From: Chalciporus piperatus
Taxonomy: Eukaryota > Basidiomycota > Agaricomycetes > Boletales > Boletaceae
Reading direction: 5' to 3'
Assembly (NCBI GenBank): GCA_038093975.1
Contig: JBBPTG010000099.1
Location: 33,289-97,288, forward strand
Length of the DNA stretch: 64,000 bases
In this document: positions 10,879-24,221 of the stretch, in pieces
Position numbering within the stretch: position 1 is the first letter of the stretch
Layout: each line of letters opens with the position of its first letter
Program-made: the position numbers and the translations under genes
The notes under the pieces: model-generated
What the model saw: the letters and a program-made list of their open reading frames with translations, nothing else
The model's database searches: none
Told to the model about the DNA's origin: nothing

Positions 10879-13800
10879 TTATCTTAGACATGGAACTGGA
10901 AGAGAAGGAAGTAAGACCCACCCAACGAATTTGACACATGTCACAGACGCAGACGTAGGCTTCTCAGCTTCCAAATCACGGACCTTCAGGAAGCCCCACT
11001 GAGCCCGAGAGCCCTGGGGAGTGTCTTCAGCACTCCAGGTATATAGTGCAGCTGATCCATCTGCGTGTCCGGTTGCGATGATGCCTAGATGAGAATACTC
11101 TCGTTCATGGAAAGCGATAGATGTCACATAAGGTGACGGCGAGCCCAGCACGCTCGTTGTGAGATCCAGTCTCGCAATGGGCCGTGCATTGATGGTATGT
11201 AGCCACAATGAGCCCAAGGAAGATGTCGCGACGTAACCCTTGAAACAAGAATAAGATGATAGAAATGACGGATTAGATGGTTGAAACTCACCGTAGATTC
11301 GTTGATTGCAATTGAATGTATAGCTGAAGTTTCAATCGAACTGCCAGCATGCCAGATCGATCGAACGTATAACCCTCTGTTGAGATCCCACAGGATCGCG
11401 CTCCCGTCTTGGCTCCCGCTGACTGCTAATGACCAGGCCCTAGATACGCTGACGCAAATAATAGGACCGCTATGTTTGCGCAGAAGGTAGACGAGTGACA
11501 GCGAGGGTTCATGACCTTTTCGGGACTTGGATGTCGTCGAGCCCACAAAGGGCGATGTCGTCGGGGGAGGTGCATGGTTTAGGCGCCAGACACGCACCAA
11601 GGAGTCGCTTGAGCCAGTCACGAGAGTGTCCTGGTCCGCAAACACGGCACAAGTAGGAGAAGTAGCTTCGATCGTTTGTAAAACCTAAGAGAGAACACTA
11701 TCAGTCCTCTCCGGGACTCAGCGGTTTGGGGTTTACCGTAGCGTGATGGAGCACTCTCAAAGTACCGTCTTTCCCCCATTGTATTTGTTCATCGGGTCGA
11801 GATTGGGGCGAAAGTAGACCTTCAGGCATAGGGAATACGTTTCCATTGTCGTCCTTCGTAATACACGCCACAGGTCCGTCCAGTGCCACTTTGATGCTAT
11901 GAGTATCTATCATTTTGATAAACGTAACAGCTCACATTTTAGTGGCCTAGGGTCTCGGGACAACGCCAGTGCATCCTCCGGGACTCCGCGGGGGGTGTGC
12001 ACAGGGAGGCTGAGTATACCCTGCAGGTTCCTCGGCGGATGAGGCGACGAGAAAAGCTTGCGAGGCGTCTGACCAACTACGCATCGCGTCAATTCATGTC
12101 AATATTCAGAAAGTGAACATGATCACAGTTGTGAATGATCCCAATCGTGGCTTCTCGTTCAAGGGGGTCTTTGATATTGTCCAGGTCTGTGGGAATGATG
12201 AGCATGGCTCTCGCTCATAATTTCGGGAAAGAACCTTACCTATCGCTCCCTCGTAGCTGAGCGGATGAAAGACGTTGAGGGAATCGACGTCGCGCTGCTT
12301 GCAGCCCCAAATCAGGTCGATCCACGCTGGCAAGTTCTCGCTAATGTAGCGACTCTCCAAGGCCTTCAGAGGGGTCGGGATGAGCGAATAAGTAAAACCA
12401 GCTGCAACAATCGCAGTACTGACTTGGCGATGCATATGTACGAACAAGAGCGGGTCTCCCTTGGCCCATGGGGGCAGCTTCACGTCGTTAATCTTCTCTC
12501 CTGCAGTTTGCGAAAAACCGAAGTCGAGGTGGGAGAGATTCTCAAGGAATCTAGCCGCATGGATCAGATTGTTGTTACAATCGCCAGGATCGACTCACTC
12601 TGGACACGTGAAGAACTCGGGAATAAGTTCTCGAACGTCTCCTCTCTTGTCTTTCGAAGCTGAGAGATACGTCCTTGCCATATCACTATACACAGTGATC
12701 AGCAATAACGTGAGGACAAAGCCCGTCCCACACACATGAAAAGTCTATCCGGAATGTCCCAATCTCCGCCCTACAAAGAGAAGAAGATTAGTGAGTCTGT
12801 TTCTAAGGCCGAAGCATACCTGTAGGGTTTTGAACATGTTCGTGAATGGTGCGATGCGGATCAAGAAATGGCAAACGATCATTGATCTGTGACAGACAAG
12901 GTCATTCACCAGCACGAGGAAGTCTTATAAGTGGGCCTACGAGCTAAAATGAGTACCGTAGTGAAATGGCATCTCTCCAACGCTTTTCAGATTGGTATAC
13001 CGACTTTGAGCAATCTCACATCGCTCGGGTGTCAGGGCGCCCATTGGTTTAGAAAGGCTACGGGGGGGATGGTGAGCGTGGAAACCAGAAAGTATGCAAG
13101 GAAGCGTACTCTCGGAATGAGTTGAGCGAGGACAAGTCCAGAATGTCTGAGGTATAATCCTGCAAAACCCAGGCTTTCGAACCCGAATCAGCGCAATGCT
13201 GACATGAAACCAAGCAGGAAACGTACGAAAAACGGGATACTGTGTTGCATCGCTGGGAGTGCGTCCGGACAGTTGGTTCAAGATACTGAGATAGGCATAC
13301 TACCCGTACACAGTCGGCATGGATACGATAAGAGGGGACCGATGTACTTACATTGCTGATCTCTCTATTCTGCCATTGCCGCTGAGCTGTTGTCAGCGCC
13401 TTGTCATGGGAAGTGGATGTTGCTCTACCCTTTGACATCATGCTCATCTCGCGGAGCACTAGCCCAAGGGTCGATATGTGCACGGGTACGGAATGTCGAG
13501 TTATGATTGCCTGTAGCCTCTGAGAGATATCATGGCGATGTGCACCGTCTAAGAAGACGGCTAACATCGTTCGACTGTCCTTGAAGAAGATCTCCAGCCT
13601 GATGGTCTCCATTGAGCCCACGTTCAACGAACAAAGTTGTGAACTCACGCGACATCTCTGAACAAGAATGACTTGTTTGAAAAACCGGCGATTTGTTCGA
13701 GTGTCCTGCGCCTCAATAAGTGTCGCACATACATACTGGAGAATGCTCAGCTCACCACCGCCGAGCTCTTTGAGGGGTTCGCAGATGCGGTGTACTCCCC

Positions 13801-16800
13801 GCAACGAAGAACAACCCCTTTGGTGCATCGACCGCATCGATCAATTCACCAACATCGTTCTCAATCAATCCATCCAATATATAAAGGTGAGTACGGCCGA
13901 AAATAAGCAGCCCAGCTGAGAAAAGGTTAGGGATACCAATAACTCCGCAAAGCCTGAGCTTACGTACGATAGGAATCAACCCCAGAGATACGGGATATCG
14001 TGCTAACCGCCTCGATGATGTCCCCTGGTTCGAGTTCATGCCTGACCCTGCGATGTTTGTCCTCCGCGATTTCGTCCATCAGGGCGTTGCCGTTGTCCTC
14101 AGAGAACCCATCCGTGTCGTCTTTGATTGAACCGTCTGTTTGCAAGGTCGATGAAGCTTCGGGATCTCTCTCGGCGGTCATCGTCGTCGAACTACTTGTC
14201 TCTGGATGATGAATAGCAGACGGCGTTTCGAAGAATGGCTCCAGTTTGTTGCTACATGAGCCTTGGTTAGAGAAAGAAGTGGGATGCTGCGAGTCGAACT
14301 CACCGTGTTCGATGAGGGCCTTCGGTTTCGTCTAATCTCCAAGTCCGTTCAGGTCCAAGATGGGACCACACGTCACGTTCCGTGGTTCCTCCCAGGATGC
14401 CTTCGCGAATCGTAGCAATACGTCGACGGCGCTCACGCCTGTAATGCGTGATGAGTCACGCAGTCCAGTACGACAGGTATACCACATCTTACGTGTCGAT
14501 GAAACCTTTACGATACCGTTCCCTCTCGGAAGCAGTGATCGTGTTTCTCCACTCTTCCAAACGACTGATGCTCTTCCGCAAGGTCTCTTCTTGAACAGAT
14601 GCAAGTCTGCTTGATGAAGGCGTCAGCGTGGGGCTCGATGGCCGTGGTGACCCAGGTTTCGTGATATCCAGTATCTGTTGACCGGTCTATCAGCGTCGTC
14701 TTGAAGGAACAGTGCGCACGCCTACCTGTTGCTTCTGTGCTGATGATATGTGATTGCCCATCCCCACCAACAACCCGAGATGTGTCAGTTGTGTCGATAC
14801 CTTCGGATCATCGTTGCCTGGCGAAGACGAGAGACACTCTAAGAGAATCTCCGTTGCGCTCTGAGATTTGAACAGTTGCCGGAACGCAGAGTGCGAGGTA
14901 TGAAGATCAATCAAGTCGCCCAACATCCTCTCCACCACAACTTTCGATGGTCCTGAATCGAAACCAGGTCAGCAACAACCGCCGGCACATAAATCGAAGA
15001 TTGACCTTGGACATCGGTATCCGAAACCGCCAGCAAACCTTGTCGAAGAGCGACCAAGATCACGCTCAACATTTGCGGACATTTCACCGTCTTCGAGTCG
15101 GCCTTTGATTGATTGTCACCCTGGTTCGGATGTAACAGCACGTCGAGAGCAGCTTCGTGCAACGCATCGTTCCAAATAGGCGGAAGCACCTTCCTCAGCA
15201 ACAGCCAACCGCTCGCCAGCTCAAATCTCTTGCCAAAAGAGGACGAGATCCCCAAACTGATGCTCATGATCGAGAGGATCTGACAAGCGACTCCAGGCGA
15301 GGGATCGGTTCCAAGCCACAACAAAGCGATGCGTGCAACCGGGAGGATTTCAGCAAACTTCATGTACATGCTTGGGATTCGAAAGAGAGATATGACTGCG
15401 TCCAGAACTTGTCGAACTTTCTCGTTGCTGTTGCTACCGATAGAGGACGTGCGTGGCGAAGGTGGCGAAACAGTTTCTACAAAGTATGGTCGCATGAGTC
15501 AGGTCACAAACGACGAAGACGATACACATACCGGAGGTGATGTTTCCTGCGATATACGAGGCAATGGGCTTGATAGCGTCATTGGCAGAGAAGTTGGCTT
15601 GCATGACAACGCCCAGTGCGCTGATGACATGAGGAACCGTCTCCAGAGGGTACCACGACGATTGCAACGCAAACAACAGCTTGCGCACAACATTGCACTT
15701 CAACAACCGAGTCTTTGCGTTAAATTTCCTATATCGGCTGGCACGAAGGAGAAACGCAAAATGTTCGAGGTGAGCTCTCTGAATATCCGGGGTCGTCATC
15801 GACCAAAGTTCGAAATCGAGGGCGATGGTAGAGTACGCGATCGTATTGTTGACGGCGGAGACGCTGGGTAACAAGCGGTTAGACCCATGAAAGTCGATCG
15901 TGATGATCTCTTACTCTGGTGATCGGAAGCTCAGTCCGAGAAACTCGAACAGGATCTCGAAGGAAGTCATGTTGACCAAGCGACTTTTATGGTGAAGGAT
16001 ACTAGCAAGGGCATCGTAGCCAGCTACGATCCTCAATAGGTGAACAGAGCGCTGATTTGTTGTCCTTACCCATGCGTTCCATGTCTTCCGAGTTCTGCCA
16101 ACAGTGCCGAAGGCTTTCACAGAGAATGGATATAGTCCGGGATAGCTCGTGGGGCGTCTTTCCAAACCCGATGAGAGGCGTCGCAAATAACTGGGCGAAA
16201 TCTTACCTCCGCTAAAGATACCAAGCGAAGGGTCAACTGAGCTCCACCTATGCTCCATAATGACAGATCCAAAGGTCGACACGGGACAGCTAAGAGGGGT
16301 CCTACGATTGTGAGATTGGATTTGTCCGGCGTTCCAGAGCGAGGGTAAGTGTCCAATGGCAAAAAATCAGGAAGATCTTTCGGGACGAGTTTGCAGAGGA
16401 TCGAGTCCTCATTAACTAGGATTCCGTCTCTGATCGCTTTCTTGAGGGAGGTTTCTCCTGAAGTAGATCCCAAGCCGACCATTTTCATGTTCAGTGAGGT
16501 TGAAGCTTCGTACGTGAGGAACCGAACGAGAGCCTTGTCCTGGAAGTTTCCTTCATACCTGGGTCCCAGATGATAAACAAATTTGGGCAATTCATCATCT
16601 ACAATTCATCAGCAAGGGTAGATTCGAAGACGAGACGATTACCTAGTGGAGAAGACAAAAGATACGCCGACGCAATACACCAACTGGAAGTCTGATCTGG
16701 TGTGTTATCACCCAGAGTGAATTCTCCGACACGATTCTCATGAATTCTGGGATATGCCCAATCAAGCGAGTCAGCAAGAACACCATCTATAAACAGTCCT

Positions 16801-18312
16801 AGAAAGGATGTTAGAGGTGAGCAACGATATAAGGTCTCCAAACGTACGAACGGCAGGTTGTGATGTTCTGTGCGGGTAGTATACAAGAGTGACATGAGTC
16901 CACCGCGAAGTCACCATTCGTGATTGGGATAGAATGGCAAAGTCTTGACGGGAACCATTTTTCAGTGCGAGAACCCCGTTGCTGCCCACAGTCAGAGCTA
17001 CAGCGCAACGCGAGCCGAGCGAGATACTGAATATTCTCGAGGTCTCGGAGGGCATTCTTTCAAACCATGCCCAGAGCTATATTCAACCATATTGTAGCAT
17101 GCAACGCCAAGCATATTCCACCACTCACCATAAAGGTAAAACCTGCAGGCGGGAGGGTGGTCAGGTTTCCGAGGGGCATCGTTACCGAAGACGTATCCTG
17201 GAATGTTATTTGAGGAGGCCACTTTGATTTCAAACCGGTGCGAATGAGGTCAATCATCTCTGCATCCAACGACTTGTCCTCTTTTACTGCGCACTGCAAC
17301 AGTTGTTGCGTGTTCTGTGTGGAAGCGCCCATTTCAAGCAACCGTTTGATGACTTTACACTGCAGCCGACGATCCGCAGCATTGGAGCCCTGCTGGTCTG
17401 CTGTCGTAGTCATGAAACGAGAGAATAGTGGGGTCAGGATACCCAACATGCTCAGGATGGCCAGATTGCGATGGGAGGAGTGGGTCAGGTGCTCCAAGAT
17501 CTTATAGACTATGAATCGGAGAGAGGTATTTGTCGCGAAAGATCCGACGGCGAAGTCCCAGAGGACTCTAAAAACGTATGGGAGGTGGATGGTACCCAAG
17601 GATGGTGCATATTCCAAGAAGTGGATGTCCAACTCGCTGAGGCCAGGGCAAGAAGCTTGCAATGTCGCGAACATGTCCACCAGAGCGAATTCATCGAAAG
17701 ACAGTGAAAGAAGACATCCAAGAACCTTCTCAAAGGTGATTGGATGCCTGAGAAGCCCTTCGCATGCATCAGACAAAGCCGTGTATCCGACATAGTCCTG
17801 GAGTCAACGTGTAAGCGAATGAACTAACTCGGCCATATCGCTGACCTGGAAGAAGGTTAAATTGTCTGAATGACCGCTTAAAGCCTTGGAAGTGACCATG
17901 AACACGAGCTGCATGCAATCGAGCACTTCTTGAGTAGACTGGGGGTTCGTTAATGCAGATGGTGTCGCCGGTGGTAGTGTCGATAGGACATGCATCAAAA
18001 CAAGAAATCCGTCCGCTTCGCGAAATGCATCTAATGTCATGGGGTTCTGCTCGAGGATGGACTGAAGAGAACGTAAGGTCTATAGAACGCTGTGAATTCG
18101 AGGATGTGCAGTCGGGCAGCACGAGCATTCACCGTGATACGAGAGTGGCCATCATCTGTCAGCTTCAACACATCCACCACGGACTGAACTTGGGCTGTGA
18201 GCAGGCGACTCTCGGCTGACTCGGACGCGTCAGTTTCGCCATTGTTGTCCAGTGCAGTCTCGTGCGGTTGATCCTGGAGATGTCGAAGAGGCGCTAGTAA
18301 GGACCTCAGCAT
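10879..18312 (-). CDS. BEACH-domain and WD40 protein, neurobeachin/Bph1-like
   Basis: A large gene of roughly 25 exons encodes about 2000 residues. In order: N-terminal helical region (18312-17060); a concanavalin-like segment (about 17060-16600, with LWAWFERMP and [10 protein letters not shown]); the family-typical TPHELSRT...[11 protein letters not shown] and [17 protein letters not shown] blocks (16600-15430); a PH-BEACH domain (about 14210-13480, [18 protein letters not shown], then [14 protein letters not shown]); the BEACH domain (about 13480-11950, [59 protein letters not shown]); and C-terminal WD40 repeats (11690-10879, [24 protein letters not shown]). Such proteins act as scaffolds in vesicle and membrane trafficking and autophagy. 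Every block can be joined by plausible introns and I see no disabling lesion. Individual splice sites, especially near the N-terminus (about 18060) and near 16070, are provisional. Confidence 0.92.
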
Positions 18313-18519
18313 TATATCGAATGGATACAGTCAAGGTTCATTACACCGCAGTAGGAGAGAGATCGAGGACGTCGGCTGGCAGTGGATGTATCAGGTTGGA
18401 AGGAGTCGACGCGACAGGGCGTTGACCGTTGCACTTTCCTTTTTGAGAAACGTTTCCGTACTAGAATTTCAACTATACCCGCCCTCTTCCTCTATCCTTT
18501 GATTGATATTATCATTGAT
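18313..18519. promoter_or_regulatory. short divergent promoter region
   Basis: Only 207 bp separate the ATG of the BEACH gene (minus) from that of the kinase-like gene (plus), so regulatory DNA must be shared. No named site is claimed. Confidence 0.5.
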
Positions 18520-19488
18520 ATGGATGACAACCCAACACTTGATGACACAAGGTAAGACAGGGAAAAGACATACCATCTATCTGTTGATCCAAACATTCTC
18601 CATACTAGTAGTGTCACCGAGCATGCGCTCAAAGCATTCTTCCCGGGTCAGAAGCTCTCTCTGAAACCATTCGACGGCCCTGAAATCACTTTCACTGTCT
18701 GCAAACTGTTCACACCAGTCTCATTCGCTGTCGTCGTACTCGCCAAAACAGACACGGAGCCTCTCGAGCAGGTGGTAATCAAAATATACGATCCCCGCTA
18801 TACCCAAACGAGAATGGCGGCCAATCCGGAATTCAGTTACCGATCGCGCCCGTGGAAACTGGTCAACGAACAGGCAGCTGCAATGGCTCGCCCACAAAAC
18901 TCCAGGCTCGCCGACGACGAGCTGCGGGAGATGATCCCCTGGCCCTCTTCTCCGGAGGAACTGGCTAATTTCAGTCCAGAGGAACGGGATGCCTACTATG
19001 TCCTCTACGAGGAGCGACTTTACAGATTCTTGAAGGCATCCTACGACGTGGAGTTTAGAGCGTATGAGCGGTTGTACGAGTTCCAGGGGTCTGTTATCCC
19101 TTGTCTGGAGATGGCCGGTTGGTTCATACCACCAGACGAACGCGCCATCCAACCACCTGCTATCGTTTTCGAATATATCCCCTCTCTCAGTCCAGACCAA
19201 ATATCTTCGGCTGGGATTACCCCCGCTATCTTTGAACATCTAATCAAGGCTGTCGACAAGTTCGGATCTTGCGGTGTTGCTCACTGCGAAATAGAGCCGA
19301 AGAAGGTACTCCTCACACCTCCGGAAAAGCCAACCAGGGCTGTTTTGATTGACTTTGGCTGTGCTGGGGTCCGAGACGAGGATGACGAGGATGACGAGTG
19401 GTGGAGGGCTGTTGAATTTCATGACGATATGTTCTTTATCGGAAGGGTGGTTGAAAAATATACTACTACTAGTACAAGCTCATCGTAA
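18520..19488 (+). CDS. degenerate protein-kinase-like protein (303 aa)
   Basis: Exon 1 (18520-18551) joins exon 2 (18609-19488) in phase 2 to give 303 residues. The middle has VVIKIYDPRY (VAIK-like lysine strand) and IVFEYI (hinge-like). The C-terminal part has VAHCEIEPKKVLL where HRDIKPxN is expected, then VLIDFGCAG with an intact DFG. The HRD Asp is replaced by Glu, the loop Asn is missing, and the protein ends soon after an acidic stretch, without the C-terminal helices of a full kinase. It is probably a pseudokinase, related to the short fungal protein-kinase-like proteins common in agarics. It shares a divergent promoter region with the BEACH gene. Function unknown. Confidence 0.8.
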
Positions 19489-19688
19489 ACCCCACTCGTG
19501 TACTTGCCAGGCTTCAAAGCAACCATGAACGTACTCTGGTTCCTTCAGCGCGACCAACAACCTTGGACTACTCAGCCTCTTCAACGCAGTGATTCCCTGT
19601 ATCACCAATCCAGAAGATTTTTGCGAAGTGCCAATATAGCGAACGAAGATTGCAACAGTAGTCAATAAAAATAGGGACGATTCGACAG

Positions 19689-20894
19689 TCAAAGGTCTGG
19701 AAGTGGGTATGGGTTTTCATGAGGCGCCGGAACTTTGAATCTCGAAGACCTTTCACGACGCCGGAAAGAACTCCATGTATGTTCCCTTGCCTGCAAGCCT
19801 CGTGAAGTGCCAACGGATCTCCATCGTGAGTCTCGAAGAAAGCCTTGTAGGCCCTCTTTAGCTGCCGCCTCTCGGAATCATTCCTGCAATTCATGAAACC
19901 ATAATCCACGGTAATCGAAGGCTTCATGTCGGTCTGATCGACTTGTGTGAACTGCTTGAGGCGCCACACTGTTTTACGGAAGCCTTCGGGCCCAGTGAGG
20001 ATGTCCTGTAGGCAGCGATGGGCAGGCAGCTGCAGTCCTTTGGAACGGAAGAGGTCGAGCAAGCCATCATCACCGTACGCGTCGCAGAACTCTTTGAACG
20101 AGCACCTCGTGATCAACTCTTGGTACTGCCGACCTAATTCCATTTCTTCTTCCTGCGACCTGCACGATGCGAAACCGAAGTTGATCCAGAGGTCAAGTTC
20201 TGGGCCCGGATGCCATTTTGATAAAAGGAGGGTGTAGAACGAAAAGCAGTCCCGTTCCTGGCGAGTTTTCTGTGCGACGGCAGCGTTGATCTCCTCGACA
20301 GAATCTCTTTCACTGCCTTTTATGAATCTCCAGGCGCGCAATAGCATGGCACCTCCGTGATCGCGTAACGTCTGACGACTTGGACGAAGGCTCGCCTGCA
20401 ATCACGTCCTCGTTTTGCAGGAACCACGGAAAGTAGCCGCCTCTGAAATTCTCTGGGAGCTTGGAATATGCAGCTTTTATCTCTTCCACCAAAACCCCAC
20501 CAACCCGCCAGTGGTGGATGGTCTTGGATGGAATATGCATGCGTTCCATAAGGCCTACGTGCAGATTGTCAGTGAGCGAGATCCACCTGGCTAAGTCCAA
20601 GCGCCAAACATACCAATGTACAAACCGAGCAATTTGCTCTGATTCTCTGAGGTGATTGCACGATAAAACCCGTAATCTTCACAGGTCTGCCGGTCCTCAG
20701 GAAACACGTTGTCGTGGACTGCTAACGCAAGGTAGTCGGCGGTGGTGATGGGACCGCGTGGTTTGCAGTCGAATATAATCATCCTTCTGACATTGTGTTG
20801 AGCAGTAGAAGACATTTTGCCAGCCAGCACAACGCTTGAGGTTTTCGTTGTTGTCTGATTCGTGGCCATCACACATGTGGCATGTCCGGGCCAT
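19689..20894 (-). pseudogene. MYND zinc-finger gene, copy B (multiply broken)
   Basis: Same layout as the intact copies: exon 1 from ATG 20894, intron about 20555-20613, exon 2 to a stop-equivalent at 19689. Lesions: a TGT to TGG change at 20824-20826 turns a zinc-binding Cys of the second pair into Trp; an 11-bp deletion near 20780 removes the W..H part of the finger and shifts the frame; a 2-bp deletion near 20385 shifts it again; and a 1-bp deletion near 19718 alters the C-terminus. Long intact stretches in between show the decay is recent. Confidence 0.9.
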
Positions 20895-21365
20895 GGCGAT
20901 GGATGAGATGGGTGGGAAGACTACGATGGAATTGGCGCCCAAGTAACTCGATGTCTGAGAGTGGATCGGCGGGGCCCTCCGGGCTCAGTTGGCAATTGCA
21001 AGTATTCTTGATCGAGGATGTCAAGGGATATCATAAGCAGATGCGACCGGTGTGCACACATTCCAAACCTACGCCACTGGAAGAGCGACTCCTTTCCCCC
21101 GAAGAAGGCATTTGGAAGACATACCTGCGGTTTGGCAGTACTGCAGTGGCTCGTCGCGAAACTGAACTCGAACTGCGCTAATCTGGCAGTGTCGGGTTAG
21201 TCGTTCTGGATGCAAGAGAAGAGCAGCCTGTGTGGCTGTCTCAGAGCAATTTACCGAGATTGCCAGTAGTAGGAAGTAGTACAAGGTCTGTTACCTGCAA
21301 ATGCATACTAAACGGTATAGCAAGCAAGAAAAAGGACAATGGAAAAAATGGGGACAATTGGACTG
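20895..21365. other. intergenic region with duplicated MYND-family upstream block
   Basis: About 20900-21010 is homologous to the region just upstream of copy A (about 6010-6149), including TTGGGCGCCAAT followed by ATCGTAGTCTTCCCA. No other gene is visible up to the 3' end of copy C. Confidence 0.6.
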
Positions 21366-22568
21366 TCAGAATTCTGGAAGTGGGTATGTGTTTTTCATGA
21401 GGCGCCGGAACTTTAGATCTCGAAGACCCTTCACGGTTATCGAAAGAAAACCATGGATATCCCCTTTCATCGCCGCATCGTGAAGCGCCAACGGATCTCC
21501 ATTGTGGGTCTCGAAGAAAGCCTTGTACACCCTCCTCAACTGTCGCGTCTCGGAATCGTCCCTGCAGTTCCCGAAACCATAATCCACAACAGCAGGGTCC
21601 ATGCCGAGGGCACGATCATGTGTGAACTGTTTGAGGCACCACACAGATTTCCAGTGGCCTGCACGCGTGGTGAGGATGTCTTGGAGGTAGCGGTCGGCGC
21701 GTAGTGGCACCTCCTTGGAACGGAAGAGGCCGAGTAGGCCACCATTGAGATATGCGTCATAGAACTCTTTGAACGTGCACTTGTGGATCAGTTCTTGGTA
21801 TTTTAAACCCAACTGTATTTGTTCTCTTGGTGATGTGCATGATGCGAAACCAAATTCGACCCACTCCCCAAATTCTGGGGATGGGTACCAGTCGGCCAAG
21901 GTTTGGGCGTACATGATGAAGCAGGCCCGTTCCCTGTTGGACATCCGTTTGATGGCAACCCTAACCTCCTCCCCGGAATTCTTTTCACTGCGTCCAATGA
22001 ATCTCCAAGCACGCAAAAACATGACATTGTTGTCTTCGCGCACTTTTTCCTCGGACATGGGCTCGCCGGTAAACAGGTGCTCGTTTCGCAGGAACCACTG
22101 GAAGGAACCACCCTTTGAGCGTTCCGGGTCCTTGAGATACACCGCTTTTATCTCTTGGAAGAGGACCCCACTGACTTGCCAGCGGTGGATGGTCTTGGGT
22201 GAAATCTTCATGCGCCGAATGAGACCTACATGTATATTGAGAGAGAGCATGTCGACATTGGTGCTGAACACACCGATATATAAGCCCAGCAAGTTACTCT
22301 TATCTTCCAGGAAGGATACACGGTTAAAACCATAATCCTCAGAGGTTTGATAGTTGTCAGGAAGTAGCCTCTCGTGGCATGCTAACGCGAGATAGTCGGC
22401 GGTGTTGATTGGACGGCTTGGTTTGCAGTTGAATATATGGCAAACCCAGTCGTCCTTCTGGCATTCAGCTGAACAGTAGAACACCTTTTGACAACCAGCA
22501 CAGCGTTTGAGTTCCGCCTCGTTGTAACGCTCTGAGTCGCCTTTACACTTGTGACATGTCCGCACCAT
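21366..22568 (-). CDS. MYND zinc-finger protein, copy C (intact)
   Basis: A single open frame of 400 codons. The finger has all ligands: CHKC, CAGC, YC...C, then WVCHIFNC. The region aligned with the family intron (22226-22273, 48 nt, GT..AG, phase 1) is open in this copy. Splicing it gives 384 residues (LYIGLIRRMK), retaining it gives 400. The C-terminal region ends GDPLALHDAAMKGDIHGF and LKNTYPLPEF-like residues, as in the siblings. C is the most divergent member of the cluster. The family probably acts in protein-protein contacts through MYND. The role of the C-terminal region is not known. Confidence 0.88.
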   Translation of the reverse strand: MVRTCHKCKGDSERYNEAELKRCAGCQKVFYCSAECQKDDWVCHIFNCKPSRPINTADYLALACHERLLPDNYQTSEDYGFNRVSFLEDKSNLLGLYIGVFSTNVDMLSLNIHVGLIRRMKISPKTIHRWQVSGVLFQEIKAVYLKDPERSKGGSFQWFLRNEHLFTGEPMSEEKVREDNNVMFLRAWRFIGRSEKNSGEEVRVAIKRMSNRERACFIMYAQTLADWYPSPEFGEWVEFGFASCTSPREQIQLGLKYQELIHKCTFKEFYDAYLNGGLLGLFRSKEVPLRADRYLQDILTTRAGHWKSVWCLKQFTHDRALGMDPAVVDYGFGNCRDDSETRQLRRVYKAFFETHNGDPLALHDAAMKGDIHGFLSITVKGLRDLKFRRLMKNTYPLPEF

Positions 22569-22965
22569 AGCGAAGGAAGAAAGTAGGATGGCTGGGATGC
22601 CAAGTAATACGTAGGATACCGTGAGGGGCTCTCGCTGAGGTTTTGAGCAGGTTTAAACATTGATCGTGATCTTGCGTTCTCAATCGATATGAGTATCACC
22701 GAACTTGCACCGAACACAAAGCTACACAAAGTTTCGACCTTCCAAAAATAGGCATCGGTACTGTACATTTGAAGTTTCTACAACGCTAACGACGGTCTGC
22801 ATCCGAGTCGTGTGTCGAGTACTGTACATCCAGCTGATGACCATAGCCTGACTGAAATCCAGATGTATCAGAATAAAACAGAAAAGTCAATAATCGTAAA
22901 CTCTGGTCCCTGCAAGTGCATACTAATAAACAGTATAGCCAAGTGTCAATATAGCGAAAGAAGAG
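22569..22965. other. intergenic region between MYND copies C and D
   Basis: Promoter of C and 3' flank of D. A short stretch near 22910-22960 resembles the 3' flanks of copies A and B (TATAGC..AGAA and nearby). No separate gene. Confidence 0.4.
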
Positions 22966-24221
22966 TCAAGTTGCAAAAATAAAAAATGGGGACGATCCGA
23001 CAGTGAATTCTGGAAGTGGGTATGGATTTTTCATGAGGCGCTGGAACTTTGGATCTCGAAGACCTTTCACGACTCCGGAAAGAAATCCATGTATATCCCC
23101 TTGCAGGCAAGCCTCGTGAAGTGCCAAAGGATCTCCATCGTGGGTCTCGAAGAAAGCCTTGTACACCCTCTTTAGCTGCCGCTTCTCAGAATCGTCCCTG
23201 CAGTTCATGAAACCATAGTCCACGATGATCGAAGGGATCGGGTCCGAGTCGGCCACATCAGCTCGTGTGAACTGCTTGAGGTGCCACACTGTTTTAGGGC
23301 AGCCTCCGGGCCCAATGAGGATGTCCTGGAGGTAGCGATTGGCAGGCAGCGTCAGTCCTTTGGAACGGAAGAGGTCGAGCAAGCCACCATGGTGGTACGC
23401 GTCGCAGAACTCCTTGAACGAGCACCTGGCGATCAACTTTTGGTACTGCATACTCAATTTCATTTCATCTTTCTGCGACCTGCACGATGCAAGACCGAAC
23501 CCGACCCAGAGGTGAGACTCTGGGCGTGGGCGCCATTCTGATAAAAGGAGGGTGTAGAGCGAAAGGCACTCCAGTTCCTGGCGAGTTTTCCCTGTGATGG
23601 CAGCGTTCATGTCCTTGACAGTATCTCTTTCACTGCCTCCTATGAATCTCCAGGCGCGCAACAGCATGGCATCTTTGTGATCGCGTGACATCTGACTGGA
23701 CGACTCGGAAGGCTTGCCTGAAATCACGTGCTCGTTTTGCGAGAACCACGAAAAGTGTTCGCCTCTTATATGTTCTGGGATCGTGGAATAGGCAGCTTTT
23801 ATCCCTTCCACCAGGACTCCACCAACCCGCCAGTGGTGGACGGTCTTGGGTGAAATATCCATGCCTTTCATAAGGTCTAGAGGCAGATTGAGCGAGATCC
23901 GTGACCTAGATAGGTCCAAGCACCAAACATACCAGTGTACACACCGAGCACATTGCCCTGATCCTCTGAGGTTATTGAGCGATTAAACCCGTAATCTTCA
24001 CAGGTCTGCCGGTCCTCAGGAAACACGTTGTCGTGGACTGCTAACGCAAGGTAGTCGGCGGTGGTGATGGAACGGCGTGGTTTGCAGTCGAATATATGAC
24101 GAATCCAATCTTTCTTCTGACATTTCGTTGAGCAGTAGAAGACTTTTTGACAGCCAGTACAACGCTTGAGGTTGTCGTTATTGTCTGTGTGGCCCTTACA
24201 CGTGTGGCATGTCCGGGACAT
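22966..24221 (-). CDS. MYND zinc-finger protein, copy D (intact, 399 aa)
   Basis: Exon 1 is 23933-24221, intron 23877-23932, exon 2 22966-23876, giving 399 residues. The finger reads CHTC, CTGC, YC...C, then W..H...C, complete. Exon 2 contains WRVGGVLVEGIKAAYS, then MLLRAWRFIGGS, then FKEFCDAYHHGGLLDLF, the spot where copy A has its 10-bp insertion. It ends LPEF plus a short unique tail. D is closest to A, and its upstream DNA (24240-24430) also matches that of A. Intact and probably expressed. Confidence 0.9.
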
